Shown piece after piece: positions 49,563 through 58,920 of a stretch of 64,000 bases of DNA. How positions within the stretch are numbered: the first letter of the stretch is position 1; every line of letters starts with the position of its first letter. The notes under the pieces were generated by a model. That model did not search any database. It saw nothing but the letters and a program-made list of their open reading frames with translations, and was not told the origin of the DNA. Source of the stretch: an uncultured Alphaproteobacteria bacterium (GTDB taxonomy: Bacteria > Pseudomonadota > Alphaproteobacteria > HIMB59 > GCA-002718135); contig CACNKX010000004.1 in the NCBI GenBank assembly GCA_902621165.1, positions 1-64,000 on the forward strand, given 5' to 3'. The position numbers were made by a program, and so were the translations under genes.

Positions 49563-51005
49563 ATGAGTCAAGCAATAGTAAAAAAAACGTCTGATTATTT
49601 CAAATCAAAAGGAGTTGTCTTGCCAAGTATAAGTGAACTTCAAGATCCTCAAATTATTAATGATGATATTAAAAATTCTCTAAAAAAAATAAATAATAAT
49701 GATATCAATCCTCTTAACCTCTTTAGAGTTCATTGGTTTAATAAAAGAGATCAATCAGGTTTTGGAAATGAGCCTGAATACATTGTGCTTCCAACAGAAT
49801 TCACAGGCGTAAAGGCAAAGATAATTGTAAATATGGGACGATATTTTCCCTTAATAACAGCTCATAAAGTTTTGGCAGCTTATGGTTGTTTGCTTCCAAG
49901 AATATTAAATGGCACTTTTGATTATGAAAAACATAAAGCAGTTTGGCCTTCTACAGGAAATTATTGTAGGGGTGGAGTGGCAATATCACGGATAATGGGT
50001 CTTAATAGTATTGCAATACTTCCTGAAGGAATGAGTAATGAGAGATTTGAATGGTTGAATAATTGGGTTGAAGATAAAAAAAATATCATCAAGACAAAAG
50101 GCACAGAAAGTAATGTTAAAGAAATCTACGATGCTTGTAATGAATTAAAAAAAGATAATCAAAATGATATAATAAACCAATTTGATGAGTATTATAATTA
50201 CGGTATTCATCGTTCTGTAACTGGTCCATCTTTTGAAAAATCATTTCTTAAAGTTAAAGGTAACAGTAATTTAACTCCTAGGTTTTATGTAAGTGCTTCA
50301 GGATCAAGTGGTACTCTAGCAGCAGGAGATTATCTTAAAGATAAATTACAGACAAAGATTGCAGTTGTTGAAGCTTTAGAGTGTCCAACATTGCTCCATG
50401 GAGGTTATGGTGAACATAATATACAAGGAATTGGTGACAAACATGTTCCCCTTATTCATAATGTAATGAACACAGATTTTGTGGTCGATGTTTCTGATCA
50501 AGCTACCAATAATCTAAATATGATTTTTAATACTGAAATAGGAAAAAATTTTTTAATTGAGAAAAAAAATTTTGACCCTGATTTTGTTTCTCGTCTTCCT
50601 GAGTTTGGTTTTTCAGCAATAGCAAATATATTGGCTTCAATAAAGCTAGCTAAATATATGGATTTAAATAGTGATGACGCAATTATAACGGTTGCTACTG
50701 ATGGTGCAGATTTATATATGTCAGAATTAAACAAGACCATAGCTGATTTTAAAAATAATTATGATGAAATAGCTTGTGCTGAATTATTTGGACAACACTT
50801 ATCAGGAGTATCTACTGATAATATGCTTGAACTCTCTCACATGGATAAGAAAAGAATATTTAATTTAGGTTACTTTACCTGGGTAGAGCAACAAGGTGTT
50901 AGTCTTGAAGAATTTGAAAAAAGAAAAGATCAAAAATTTTGGAATTCACATTATGATTACATGCTTTCTCTAGACAATCAGATTAAAGAATTTAATAATA
51001 TGTAG
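49563..51005 (+). CDS. PLP-dependent cysteine-synthase-like enzyme, function unassigned
   Basis: 480 residues, longer than cysteine synthase (about 310). Fold-type II features: probable PLP lysine K102 in FPLITAHKVLAA, a phosphate/cofactor loop STGNYCRGG at 130-138 (where asparagine and glycines match the family's STGN-G) and a GSSGTLAAG loop near residue 250. An additional N-terminal 70 residues and C-terminal 70 residues flank the core. It starts 3 bases after eutC and ends 3 bases before the M20 gene, so it belongs to the pathway. I do not know a characterised function; a beta-elimination or beta-replacement on a diamino or hydroxy acid is plausible. Confidence 0.75.
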   Translation: MSQAIVKKTSDYFKSKGVVLPSISELQDPQIINDDIKNSLKKINNNDINPLNLFRVHWFNKRDQSGFGNEPEYIVLPTEFTGVKAKIIVNMGRYFPLITAHKVLAAYGCLLPRILNGTFDYEKHKAVWPSTGNYCRGGVAISRIMGLNSIAILPEGMSNERFEWLNNWVEDKKNIIKTKGTESNVKEIYDACNELKKDNQNDIINQFDEYYNYGIHRSVTGPSFEKSFLKVKGNSNLTPRFYVSASGSSGTLAAGDYLKDKLQTKIAVVEALECPTLLHGGYGEHNIQGIGDKHVPLIHNVMNTDFVVDVSDQATNNLNMIFNTEIGKNFLIEKKNFDPDFVSRLPEFGFSAIANILASIKLAKYMDLNSDDAIITVATDGADLYMSELNKTIADFKNNYDEIACAELFGQHLSGVSTDNMLELSHMDKKRIFNLGYFTWVEQQGVSLEEFEKRKDQKFWNSHYDYMLSLDNQIKEFNNM

Positions 51006-51008
51006 ATT

Positions 51009-52163
51009 ATGAAAACTCAGTCATTACATAACCAATTAGTAGAATGGCGTCATGATCTTCATATGCACCCTCAAATAAGTTTTGAAGAAGAGTATGCTGC
51101 TGCAAAAGTGTCAACACTTCTAAAAGAGTTTGGAATAGAAGTTCATTCTGGTATTGCCAGAACTGGAGTAGTTGGAATTTTAAAAAAAGGAAATAGTTCA
51201 AAATCAATAGGTATAAGAGCTGACATGGATGCTCTTCCTATACATGAAACTAATAATTTTAGTTATAAGTCAAAGTTTGATAACAGAATGCATGCATGTG
51301 GACATGATGGTCACACTACAATGTTATTAGGTGCAGCAAAATATTTATCAGAAAAAGGTAACTTTAATGGAACAGTATTTTTTATTTTTCAGCCTGATGA
51401 AGAGAATACTTTTGGCGCAAGAACAATGATAGATGAAGGTTTGTTTGATAAGTTTAACATTGATGAAGTTTACGCTATGCACAATATTCCTAACATGGAA
51501 ATTGGAACATTTGGTACTAGAAAAGGAGCAATCACAGCAAGTGAAAATTTATTTGAAATTGAAATAAAAGCCAAAGGTGGGCATGCCGCATTACCTCATA
51601 TGGGCGTTGATGCAATAACTGTTGGCTCTCAAATAGCAGTAGCACTTCAATCTATAGTCTCTAGGAAATTAAATCCAGCAGATAATGGTATAGTTTCTAT
51701 TACTGAATTTATAACCGATGGTAAAAAAAACGTTCTGCCAGGTATGGTAAAAATGACTGGTGATGCAAGAGCTTTATCAAAAGAAACAAATGAAAAAATT
51801 GCATCAAAAATGTTGCAAATTGTTGAGGGCATTTGCAATGCACATGGTGTTAATGGTAGTGTTAAATATGAAACAACCTGTCCTGTAACTTTTAATTCAA
51901 AAAACCAAACTGAGTCTGCAACAAAAGCTGCAGTTTCATTACTTGGAAACGATAAATGTAACGGCGATATTGAACCGCGTTTATTCTCAGAAGATTTTTC
52001 AGTGATGGCAAATGAAAAACCTGGCTGCTTCGTTTTAATGGGTAACGGTACATCAGAGCAGTATTCTAGACCTTTACATGCTGATAATTACGATTTTAAT
52101 GATGAATTATTAGTCATAGGTTCTTCATATTGGACTGAATTAGTAGAACAACAATTAAAATAA
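51009..52163 (+). CDS. M20D-family amidohydrolase, possible N-acetyl-diaminobutyrate deacetylase
   Basis: 384 residues. Metal site HACGHDGH at residues 95-102, general base E131 with metal ligand E132 in QPDEEN (most relatives have QPAEE), and HNIPN near residue 156. The dimerisation lid domain contains GGHAALPHMGVDA. Relatives are hippurate/indole-acetyl-amino-acid hydrolases, N-acetyl-amino-acid deacetylases and DoeB2, the deacetylase of N-acetyl-diaminobutyrate in ectoine breakdown. The DoeB2-like role is inferred from eutABC upstream and doeA downstream and from the absence of eutE/doeB here. It abuts the next gene without a spacer. Confidence 0.82.
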   Translation: MKTQSLHNQLVEWRHDLHMHPQISFEEEYAAAKVSTLLKEFGIEVHSGIARTGVVGILKKGNSSKSIGIRADMDALPIHETNNFSYKSKFDNRMHACGHDGHTTMLLGAAKYLSEKGNFNGTVFFIFQPDEENTFGARTMIDEGLFDKFNIDEVYAMHNIPNMEIGTFGTRKGAITASENLFEIEIKAKGGHAALPHMGVDAITVGSQIAVALQSIVSRKLNPADNGIVSITEFITDGKKNVLPGMVKMTGDARALSKETNEKIASKMLQIVEGICNAHGVNGSVKYETTCPVTFNSKNQTESATKAAVSLLGNDKCNGDIEPRLFSEDFSVMANEKPGCFVLMGNGTSEQYSRPLHADNYDFNDELLVIGSSYWTELVEQQLK

Positions 52164-53321
52164 ATGTTTTCTGAAAACTTAAATAAACTTAAGAAAAAAA
52201 TGTCTGAGAATAATATTGATCTCTCAATTATAACAGATGATGACTCGATATATTATTTTACAGGATATCATGACTTTCTTCATATGGATTTTAATCGACC
52301 AACATTATTAATTGTTTCAAATGATCACAAAACTTACTTAATTACACCTCTTCTTGATGTTTTATTAGTACCAGATGATTGTCCTGTGGATACAGTTGAA
52401 ACATGGAATGATGGTATTGGAAATGAATGGAGAGAATTATTACCTCAAATTATTAATCAGCATAAAAATATTTTTATTGAAAAATTTAAAATCAATCCAA
52501 TGGTTAAAAGTTATATAGACGAATTACTTCAAGATCATCCTGGGGATTTAACCAAATTAATAGATAATATAAGAATGATTAAATCTAATCATGAATTGAA
52601 TATAGCTCGCCATGCCGGCGAAGTTGGTATGGCTATGATGGAGGCAGCAAAAAAAACAATTGGCCATAATGTTCCTGAGTATGAGGTTGCACTTGCACAA
52701 TCACAAGCTGGAACAAGAAAAGCTGCAGAACTTTTAAAAGAATTTTATCCTGATAATATCAATATGTCTCCAAATATTCACTTTTTACCTGTTATGACAT
52801 CGGGTCATGATTTACCTAAAACTCACCATCGTGCTTCAACCAAAATTATACAAAAAGGTGATCCCGTATTTGTGTGTTATTGTGGTTCTACAAATTTCCA
52901 TAGGTTTAAATTAGGTTTTGACAGAATATTTTGGGTAGAAGAAATTCAATCCGATGAACAAATAAAAGCTTTTGAGACTGCAGTTAAATCTCAAAAAGCT
53001 GCTCTTGAAATTCTTGGTCCTGGAGTAACAGCTGAAGAAGTTCATGCTGCTTATGCAGATACTATACAGTCTGAGGGATACCCTTATCCTACATTTCGAT
53101 GTGGAAGAGGTACAGGCTTTAGCTTTTTAGAGGAACCACAATTAGTAGTTGGGAACAAAACAGTTCTTGAGACTGGAATGGTATTTGCTGTTGATGGTGG
53201 TGCAAGTGCAAATAATTTTAGATCACAAGTTGGTGATAGTTTTATTATAACAAAAGATGGATACGAACAAATTACACATCATTCTAAAAATATTGATGAT
53301 CTAATAATTCCACATGGATGA
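52164..53321 (+). CDS. Creatinase-like M24-family hydrolase without canonical metal ligands
   Basis: 385 residues. Creatinase N-domain (about 1-135) then pita-bread C-domain (about 140-385). The segment VPEYEVALAQSQAGTR (170-185) closely resembles creatinase, and H221/H222 in KTHHRAS fall where creatinase has its catalytic histidine. The two metal aspartates of aminopeptidase P are missing (VCYCGSTNFH instead of D-x-G-x-x-x-x-G-Y), and HGIG is replaced by CGRGTG. Creatinase's two glutamates appear as aspartates (GFDRIF, AVDGGA). So it is probably a metal-independent C-N hydrolase; creatine, ectoine-like or guanidino substrates are all possible. Its stop overlaps the next gene by 8 bases. Confidence 0.75.
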   Translation: MFSENLNKLKKKMSENNIDLSIITDDDSIYYFTGYHDFLHMDFNRPTLLIVSNDHKTYLITPLLDVLLVPDDCPVDTVETWNDGIGNEWRELLPQIINQHKNIFIEKFKINPMVKSYIDELLQDHPGDLTKLIDNIRMIKSNHELNIARHAGEVGMAMMEAAKKTIGHNVPEYEVALAQSQAGTRKAAELLKEFYPDNINMSPNIHFLPVMTSGHDLPKTHHRASTKIIQKGDPVFVCYCGSTNFHRFKLGFDRIFWVEEIQSDEQIKAFETAVKSQKAALEILGPGVTAEEVHAAYADTIQSEGYPYPTFRCGRGTGFSFLEEPQLVVGNKTVLETGMVFAVDGGASANNFRSQVGDSFIITKDGYEQITHHSKNIDDLIIPHG

Positions 53322-54339
53322 AATCACAGTATTTAATACACATTGCTGTGGTGAAATTGGGGATGTCGTAACTGGAATTAAAGGTTTGAAGTATAATTCA
53401 CCTGAGGAAGCTTCTAAAAAACTTTTTTTAGATAAAAAATGGAGAAATTTTTTTTTAAATGAACCTCGAGGAGGGGTCTTTAAACATTGTAATATTATTT
53501 TAGAACCTTCAAATAAAAATGCAGATGCTGGATTTGTAATTATGGAACCAGAAGATAATCCTCCAATGAGTGGATCAAATGCAATTTGTGTAACAACAGT
53601 CTTATTAGAAAAAAATATTGTTCAAATGAAATATCCTAAAACCATGCTTACACTTGAAGCTCCTGGTGGTTTAATAAAAGTTGTTGCTGATTGTGAAAAT
53701 AAGAAAGTTAAAAGTGTCACTTTAACTAATCTTGCCTGCTTTGCAGATAAAATAGATGTAGATTTAAAGACTAAAAATTATGGCACAATTAAAGTAAGTA
53801 CCGCTTTTGGAGGTGATAGTTTTTTAATTTGTAATGCTAGTGATTTTAATCTTAAAATTGAACCAAAGAATGCAAATAAATTTGTAAATGTTGCCAAAGA
53901 ATTATTGAAAGAAGCAAACGCATATATAGGATTTGAACATCCTACTATTAAAGGATTAGACTATCTTTCCTTTTGCCAATTTATTGAACCTTTAAAAAAA
54001 AATAATCAATCATTACTTACAGGATTAAATACAGTTGTTATACGACCTGGAAAACTTGATCGCTCACCTTGTGGTACAGGCACTTCAGCAAGATTAGCAG
54101 TAATGAGAGAAAAAAATGAAATACAAATAAATGAAGAATTTATATCAAAGTCTATTATAGGATCTACATTTAAAGCAAGTATTGAAAAGGAAATTACAAT
54201 TAATAACAAAAATTGTATTATTCCAAAAATAACAGGTAGTGCATTTATTACTGGAAAACAAAGTTTATATATCGATAAGGATGATCCTTTTCCAGAAGGT
54301 TATAGATTAAATGACACATGGCCAGATTCATTAAGTTAA
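53314..54339 (+). CDS. Proline racemase/hydroxyproline epimerase family protein (Ser/Cys type)
   Basis: 341 residues. Family markers are PRGG at residues 51-54, SGSNAIC at 86-92 and SPCGTGTSAR at 251-260. Proline racemase uses two cysteines; here the first is Ser86 and the second is Cys253. From family studies I recall Ser/Cys pairs in some 4-hydroxyproline 2-epimerases and Cys/Thr in trans-3-hydroxyproline dehydratase, so epimerisation of a hydroxyproline-like imino acid is the best guess. No hydroxyproline oxidase genes are nearby. It overlaps the M24 gene by 8 bases and ends the run; 76 bases without a recognisable signal separate it from soxB. Confidence 0.82.
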   Translation: MDEITVFNTHCCGEIGDVVTGIKGLKYNSPEEASKKLFLDKKWRNFFLNEPRGGVFKHCNIILEPSNKNADAGFVIMEPEDNPPMSGSNAICVTTVLLEKNIVQMKYPKTMLTLEAPGGLIKVVADCENKKVKSVTLTNLACFADKIDVDLKTKNYGTIKVSTAFGGDSFLICNASDFNLKIEPKNANKFVNVAKELLKEANAYIGFEHPTIKGLDYLSFCQFIEPLKKNNQSLLTGLNTVVIRPGKLDRSPCGTGTSARLAVMREKNEIQINEEFISKSIIGSTFKASIEKEITINNKNCIIPKITGSAFITGKQSLYIDKDDPFPEGYRLNDTWPDSLS

Positions 54340-54415
54340 CTGTGATTAAATAACACTAGCATTGCGATTTAATTCATTTTACTTTCATCAACTATTCTAA
54401 TAATTAATAAAACAA

Positions 54416-55681
54416 ATGACAAAATTTAATGCCTGGAATGTAATTAAAAACGGTTTAAATGGTCAGTCTTATTGGACTAGACAATGGCGTGATCCAGAAC
54501 CAAAAAGCAGTTATGATATTGTAATAATTGGAGGAGGTTTACACGGTCTTGCCACAGCATATTATTTAGCAAAGAATCATAATATAAAAAATGTAGCTGT
54601 CTTAGAAAAAGGCTGGATTGGTGGAGGAAATGCTGGACGTAATACAACTATTGTAAGATCAAATTATATGATGCCAGGCAACCACGAATTTTATGAACAT
54701 TCTTTAAAGTTATGGGAAAATTTAAGTCACGAATTAAATTATAATGTAATGTTTAGCCAACGAGCTCATGTCTCATTATTTCATAGCCCTGGTGCCAAAG
54801 ATTCAATTTCACGAATTTATAATATTATGCGGCTCCATGGAACTGATGCAGAACTTTGGGATTTAAAAACTTTAAAGAAAAAAATTCCGCATTTAAATTA
54901 TCATAATTCTAGATTTCCAATACTTGGAGCTGCAGTTCAAAAAAGAGCAGGCAATGCAAGACACGATGCAGTTGCATGGGGTTATGCAAGGGCTGCAGAT
55001 ACTTTAGGTGTAGACATTCTGCAAAATTGTGAAGTTACAGGTTTTACAAGAAAGAATGGAAATATTGAAAGTATTCAAACTTCAAGAGGAATTATAAAAG
55101 GAAAGAAAATAGGATTTGCTGTTGCAGGCAATACTTCAGTATTATGGCAAATGGCAGAATTAGGCAACCTGCCAATTGAGTCTCATAAACTACAAGCATT
55201 TGTATCTGAGGCTGTTAAGCCACTTCTAGATCAGGTTGTTGTTTACGGTGTAGGTGGTGCACATTTCTATATATCGCAGTCGGATAAAGGAAGTATGGTG
55301 TTTGGCGGTGATCTTGACTGGTATAAATCATATGCTCAAAGAGGAAATCTTCCTATGGTTCAAGATGTTGCCGAAGCGGCCATGGCAATATTTCCCTCAC
55401 TTGGAAGAATAAGACTACTTCGTCATTGGGCAGGTGTTATGGACATGACAATGGATGGATCATTTTTTATTTGTAAAACGCCTATATCTAATCTCTATTT
55501 AAATGCCGGTTGGAACTATGGAGGTTTTAAAGCAAGTCCAGCATCAGGTTGGTATTTTGCTGACTTAATTGCAAATGAAAGTCCGCATAACTACGTGCAA
55601 AATCATAATTTAGAAAGATTTGAAAAAGGTATCAATATAGATGAACGTGGTGCAGGACCTGATCCGAAATTGCACGGTTAA
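54416..55681 (+). CDS. soxB: Sarcosine oxidase subunit beta
   Basis: 421 residues. The catalytic flavoprotein subunit of heterotetrameric sarcosine oxidase, oxidising sarcosine to glycine with the methyl passed to THF. FAD loop GGGLHGLATAYYLA starts at residue 39. H183 in ARHDAVAWG is at the position of the histidine that covalently holds FMN in the known enzyme. Full length. It starts a four-gene sox set and abuts soxD with no spacer. Confidence 0.95.
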   Translation: MTKFNAWNVIKNGLNGQSYWTRQWRDPEPKSSYDIVIIGGGLHGLATAYYLAKNHNIKNVAVLEKGWIGGGNAGRNTTIVRSNYMMPGNHEFYEHSLKLWENLSHELNYNVMFSQRAHVSLFHSPGAKDSISRIYNIMRLHGTDAELWDLKTLKKKIPHLNYHNSRFPILGAAVQKRAGNARHDAVAWGYARAADTLGVDILQNCEVTGFTRKNGNIESIQTSRGIIKGKKIGFAVAGNTSVLWQMAELGNLPIESHKLQAFVSEAVKPLLDQVVVYGVGGAHFYISQSDKGSMVFGGDLDWYKSYAQRGNLPMVQDVAEAAMAIFPSLGRIRLLRHWAGVMDMTMDGSFFICKTPISNLYLNAGWNYGGFKASPASGWYFADLIANESPHNYVQNHNLERFEKGINIDERGAGPDPKLHG

Positions 55682-55966
55682 ATGATTAGAATCAATTGTC
55701 CTTATTGTGGTGAAAGAGATCATAGTGAATTTAGTTATGGAGGAGATGCAACAATCAATTATCCTTCCTTAGATGCATCAGAGAAAGAATGGACTGAAGC
55801 TATATTTTTCAGAAAAAATATAAAAGGTTTTCAATTTGAAACATGGCATCATTCTAATGGATGTAGAATGTGGTTGGTAGTTGAACGTTCTACAGTCACT
55901 CATGAAATAAAAAGTGTCAAACCATGTCATCCGAACTTACAGAAGGTTGTAGAAAATAATAAATGA
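55682..55966 (+). CDS. soxD: Sarcosine oxidase subunit delta
   Basis: 94 residues. Small zinc-binding subunit: CPYC (C6, C9) and H57 with C61 in HHSNGC reproduce the Cys2-His-Cys ligand spacing of the family. It is structural, at the interface with SoxA. The stop overlaps the soxA start by 4 bases. Confidence 0.95.
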   Translation: MIRINCPYCGERDHSEFSYGGDATINYPSLDASEKEWTEAIFFRKNIKGFQFETWHHSNGCRMWLVVERSTVTHEIKSVKPCHPNLQKVVENNK

Positions 55967-58920
55967 AAACAAGAAGATTAGATAATTATGGAAAAATTAA
56001 TAGAGATAAAATTCTATCCTTTAGATGGGATAAAAAGAATTACAAAGGTTTTGAAGGAGATACTCTAGCATCAGCATTACTTGCAAATAATATTGGTATA
56101 GTTGGTAGAAGTTTTAAATATCATAGACCAAGAGGAATATTTTCTAGTGGAGTCGAGGAATCCGGCGCCTTAGTTACTATTGGTTCAAAAGATAGAAGAG
56201 ATCCAAATGTAAGAGCAACAACACAAGAATTATATAATGGTTTGGAAGCAAGTGGTCAAAACGCATTCCCAAATGTAAATTTTGATCTAGCGGGAATAAA
56301 TAATTACTTAGGTAGATTTTTTGCAGCTGGCTTTTATTATAAAACTTTTATGGGAATACCTCCATTTGAATGGGGTAGAGGGACAGCTATATGGATGTTT
56401 TTCGAAAAGTTTATTAGAAAAGCGGCGGGAATGGGAAGTGCTTCTGAGTTACCTGATCCAGATTCTTATGAACATGCTCATGATTTTTGTGATTTAATTG
56501 TTGTAGGATCAGGGCCTGCTGGTGTTGCAGCTGCAATAGAGGCAGCAGAAAAAAAATTAGATGTTATTTTAGTTGAGCAAGATAGTCTTGTTGGAGGAGA
56601 TCAACTTGCAGAAAATAATTTTGATAACTCACAGATTAAAAATCAACTTGAAAATCTAGGAATAAAAATAATGACTAGAACTACTGCGTTCGGACTATAT
56701 GATAATTGTGTTGTTGGTTTATTAGAGAGAGTAACAGATCATATATCAGCACCAAATGTAAACATTCCACGTCAAAGATTTTGGACTATTAGAGCAAAGC
56801 ATATAATTGTTGGTGCTGGAGCAATTGAAAGACATATTGCATTTAATAATAATGATATTCCTGGTGTAATGACTGTAAATGCATCAAAGCATTATTTGAA
56901 TAGATATGGTGTATTAACAGGAAAAAGAATTGCGATAGCTACAAATAATGATTCTGTTTATGAAACAGCACAACAATTATCGGAAGCTGGAGCCAATGTA
57001 ACTGTTCTTGACTCACGAACTAATTTTGAAATTGAAACAAATAAAAGTTTTGAAATTAGAAAAGGGTATGTGCCTTATAATATTAATGGTTCAAAAAAAA
57101 TTCATAGTTTAGATGTATCAAAAAGTGAAGATATAAATAAATCTGAAACTATAAATTGTGATCAGGTTCTATTATCAGGCGGTTGGTCGCCTGCTGTACA
57201 TTTGTTATCTCACAGGGGTGTAAGGCCTAAATGGGATTATAGCAATGCTTGTTTTTTACCGAGTGACTCAAAAGAAAATATTACAATGGTAGGTTCTTCT
57301 AGAGGTTTATGGAATAAAAATGATTGTATTGCTTCTGGGATAGCAGGAACTACAGATGCCTTGAACCGTTTAGGTATTTCTAAAACAAATTATTTTTTCC
57401 CAAAACCTGGTGGATGGAAAAATCCCATACAACCACTTTATGAAGTAAAATATAAAAAATCTAGATCAAAAAGTTTTGTAGATTATCAACATGATGTAAC
57501 GACAGATGACGTAAGACTCGCACATCGTGAAGGTTTCATTTCTGTAGAGCATCTTAAAAGATACACAACTTTAGGTATGGCAAACGATCAAGGAAAAATG
57601 GGAAATATCATTGGATTATCTTTAATGGCTGAACTTTTAAATAAAGAAATTCCAGAAGTTGGAACTACTGTTTTCAGACCTCCTTATACTCCTGTATCTA
57701 TAGGTGCCTTAAGCGGAAGAAATGTTGGAAAACATTTTAGGCCGTTAAGAGTAACACCAATGCACCAATGGAATATTGATCATGGTGCAAAAATGATTGA
57801 AGTTGGATTGTATCAAAGACCTTGGTATTATCCCAAAGAAAATGAAACTTTAAGTGACTCTTATATAAGAGAAGCATCAACAGTAAGAAAAACAGTTGGA
57901 ATTTGTGATATAACATCATTAGGCAAAATTGCTATTCAAGGACCAGACTCTTCCGAATTTTTAAATAGAATTTATTCGAATGGTTTTTCAAAACTACAAG
58001 TTGGAAAAGCTAGATACGGTATTATGTTGCGTGATGACGGTATTGTAATGGATGATGGCACATCTTGGAGATTAGCAGAAAATGAATATTTTATGACGAC
58101 GTCTACAGGTGAAGCTGCAAAAGTGATGTCATGGTTAGAAGAATTACTTCAAACTAGATGGACAAATCTTAATGTTAATGTGACTAGTGTTTCTGAACAA
58201 TGGGCTGGCGTATCAATTGCAGGACCTAAATCTAGAGAAGTTCTCAATAATTGTGTCGATGATTCTTTGGTTGTAACTAATAATAACTTACCTTTTATGG
58301 GTGTTACTTCAACATTTCTTAAAGGTAATATTCCTTGTAGAATTGCAAGAATTAGTTTTTCTGGTGAATTAGCTTTTGAAGTTTATGTCAAATCAGATTT
58401 TGCCAATACAATGATGGACCTACTTTGGGAAAATGCAAAAAAATATGATGGATGTTTATATGGATTAGAAGCTTTAGGTGCACTTAGAGTTGAAAAAGGT
58501 CATGTAACAGCCGCTGAGCTTGATGGAAGAGTAACAATTGATGATGCAGGTTTAAGCAAAATGGCTTCTACAAAAAAATCATATATTGGAAGCGCAATGA
58601 GAAAACGAGGAGTATTAAAAAATAATGATCGAGAAATTCTAGTAGGTTTCTTTCCTACAAACTTAAAGGAAACTTTTAATGCTGGAACTATTGTCTGTGA
58701 AAAAAATAATATTAAAGGACAGGGTATCGGAAGAATTACCTCAGTTACTTATTCTCCTGAACTTGGACATTGGATTGGGTTAGGTTTTGTTAAAGGGGGT
58801 TTAGATAAATGGAAAGATACCAATTTAGTTGGGGCAGATCCTGTAAGAAATAAACAAATGAATTTAAAAGTTGTTTCACCACATATGATTGATCCTAATG
58901 GAGAACGAATGTATGCATAG
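55963..58920 (+). CDS. soxA: Sarcosine oxidase subunit alpha
   Basis: 985 residues. N-terminal ferredoxin-like/NAD-domain entry (FEGDTLASALLANN, about residues 29-42; SFKYHRPRGIF), the NAD-binding GSGPAGVAAA at 182-191, a second nucleotide-binding region near 310-325, and a C-terminal GcvT-type folate domain from about residue 595 (TPMHQWNIDHGAKM onward). It passes the oxidised methyl group to tetrahydrofolate as methylene-THF. Intact; overlaps soxG by 8 bases. Confidence 0.95.
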   Translation: MKTRRLDNYGKINRDKILSFRWDKKNYKGFEGDTLASALLANNIGIVGRSFKYHRPRGIFSSGVEESGALVTIGSKDRRDPNVRATTQELYNGLEASGQNAFPNVNFDLAGINNYLGRFFAAGFYYKTFMGIPPFEWGRGTAIWMFFEKFIRKAAGMGSASELPDPDSYEHAHDFCDLIVVGSGPAGVAAAIEAAEKKLDVILVEQDSLVGGDQLAENNFDNSQIKNQLENLGIKIMTRTTAFGLYDNCVVGLLERVTDHISAPNVNIPRQRFWTIRAKHIIVGAGAIERHIAFNNNDIPGVMTVNASKHYLNRYGVLTGKRIAIATNNDSVYETAQQLSEAGANVTVLDSRTNFEIETNKSFEIRKGYVPYNINGSKKIHSLDVSKSEDINKSETINCDQVLLSGGWSPAVHLLSHRGVRPKWDYSNACFLPSDSKENITMVGSSRGLWNKNDCIASGIAGTTDALNRLGISKTNYFFPKPGGWKNPIQPLYEVKYKKSRSKSFVDYQHDVTTDDVRLAHREGFISVEHLKRYTTLGMANDQGKMGNIIGLSLMAELLNKEIPEVGTTVFRPPYTPVSIGALSGRNVGKHFRPLRVTPMHQWNIDHGAKMIEVGLYQRPWYYPKENETLSDSYIREASTVRKTVGICDITSLGKIAIQGPDSSEFLNRIYSNGFSKLQVGKARYGIMLRDDGIVMDDGTSWRLAENEYFMTTSTGEAAKVMSWLEELLQTRWTNLNVNVTSVSEQWAGVSIAGPKSREVLNNCVDDSLVVTNNNLPFMGVTSTFLKGNIPCRIARISFSGELAFEVYVKSDFANTMMDLLWENAKKYDGCLYGLEALGALRVEKGHVTAAELDGRVTIDDAGLSKMASTKKSYIGSAMRKRGVLKNNDREILVGFFPTNLKETFNAGTIVCEKNNIKGQGIGRITSVTYSPELGHWIGLGFVKGGLDKWKDTNLVGADPVRNKQMNLKVVSPHMIDPNGERMYA

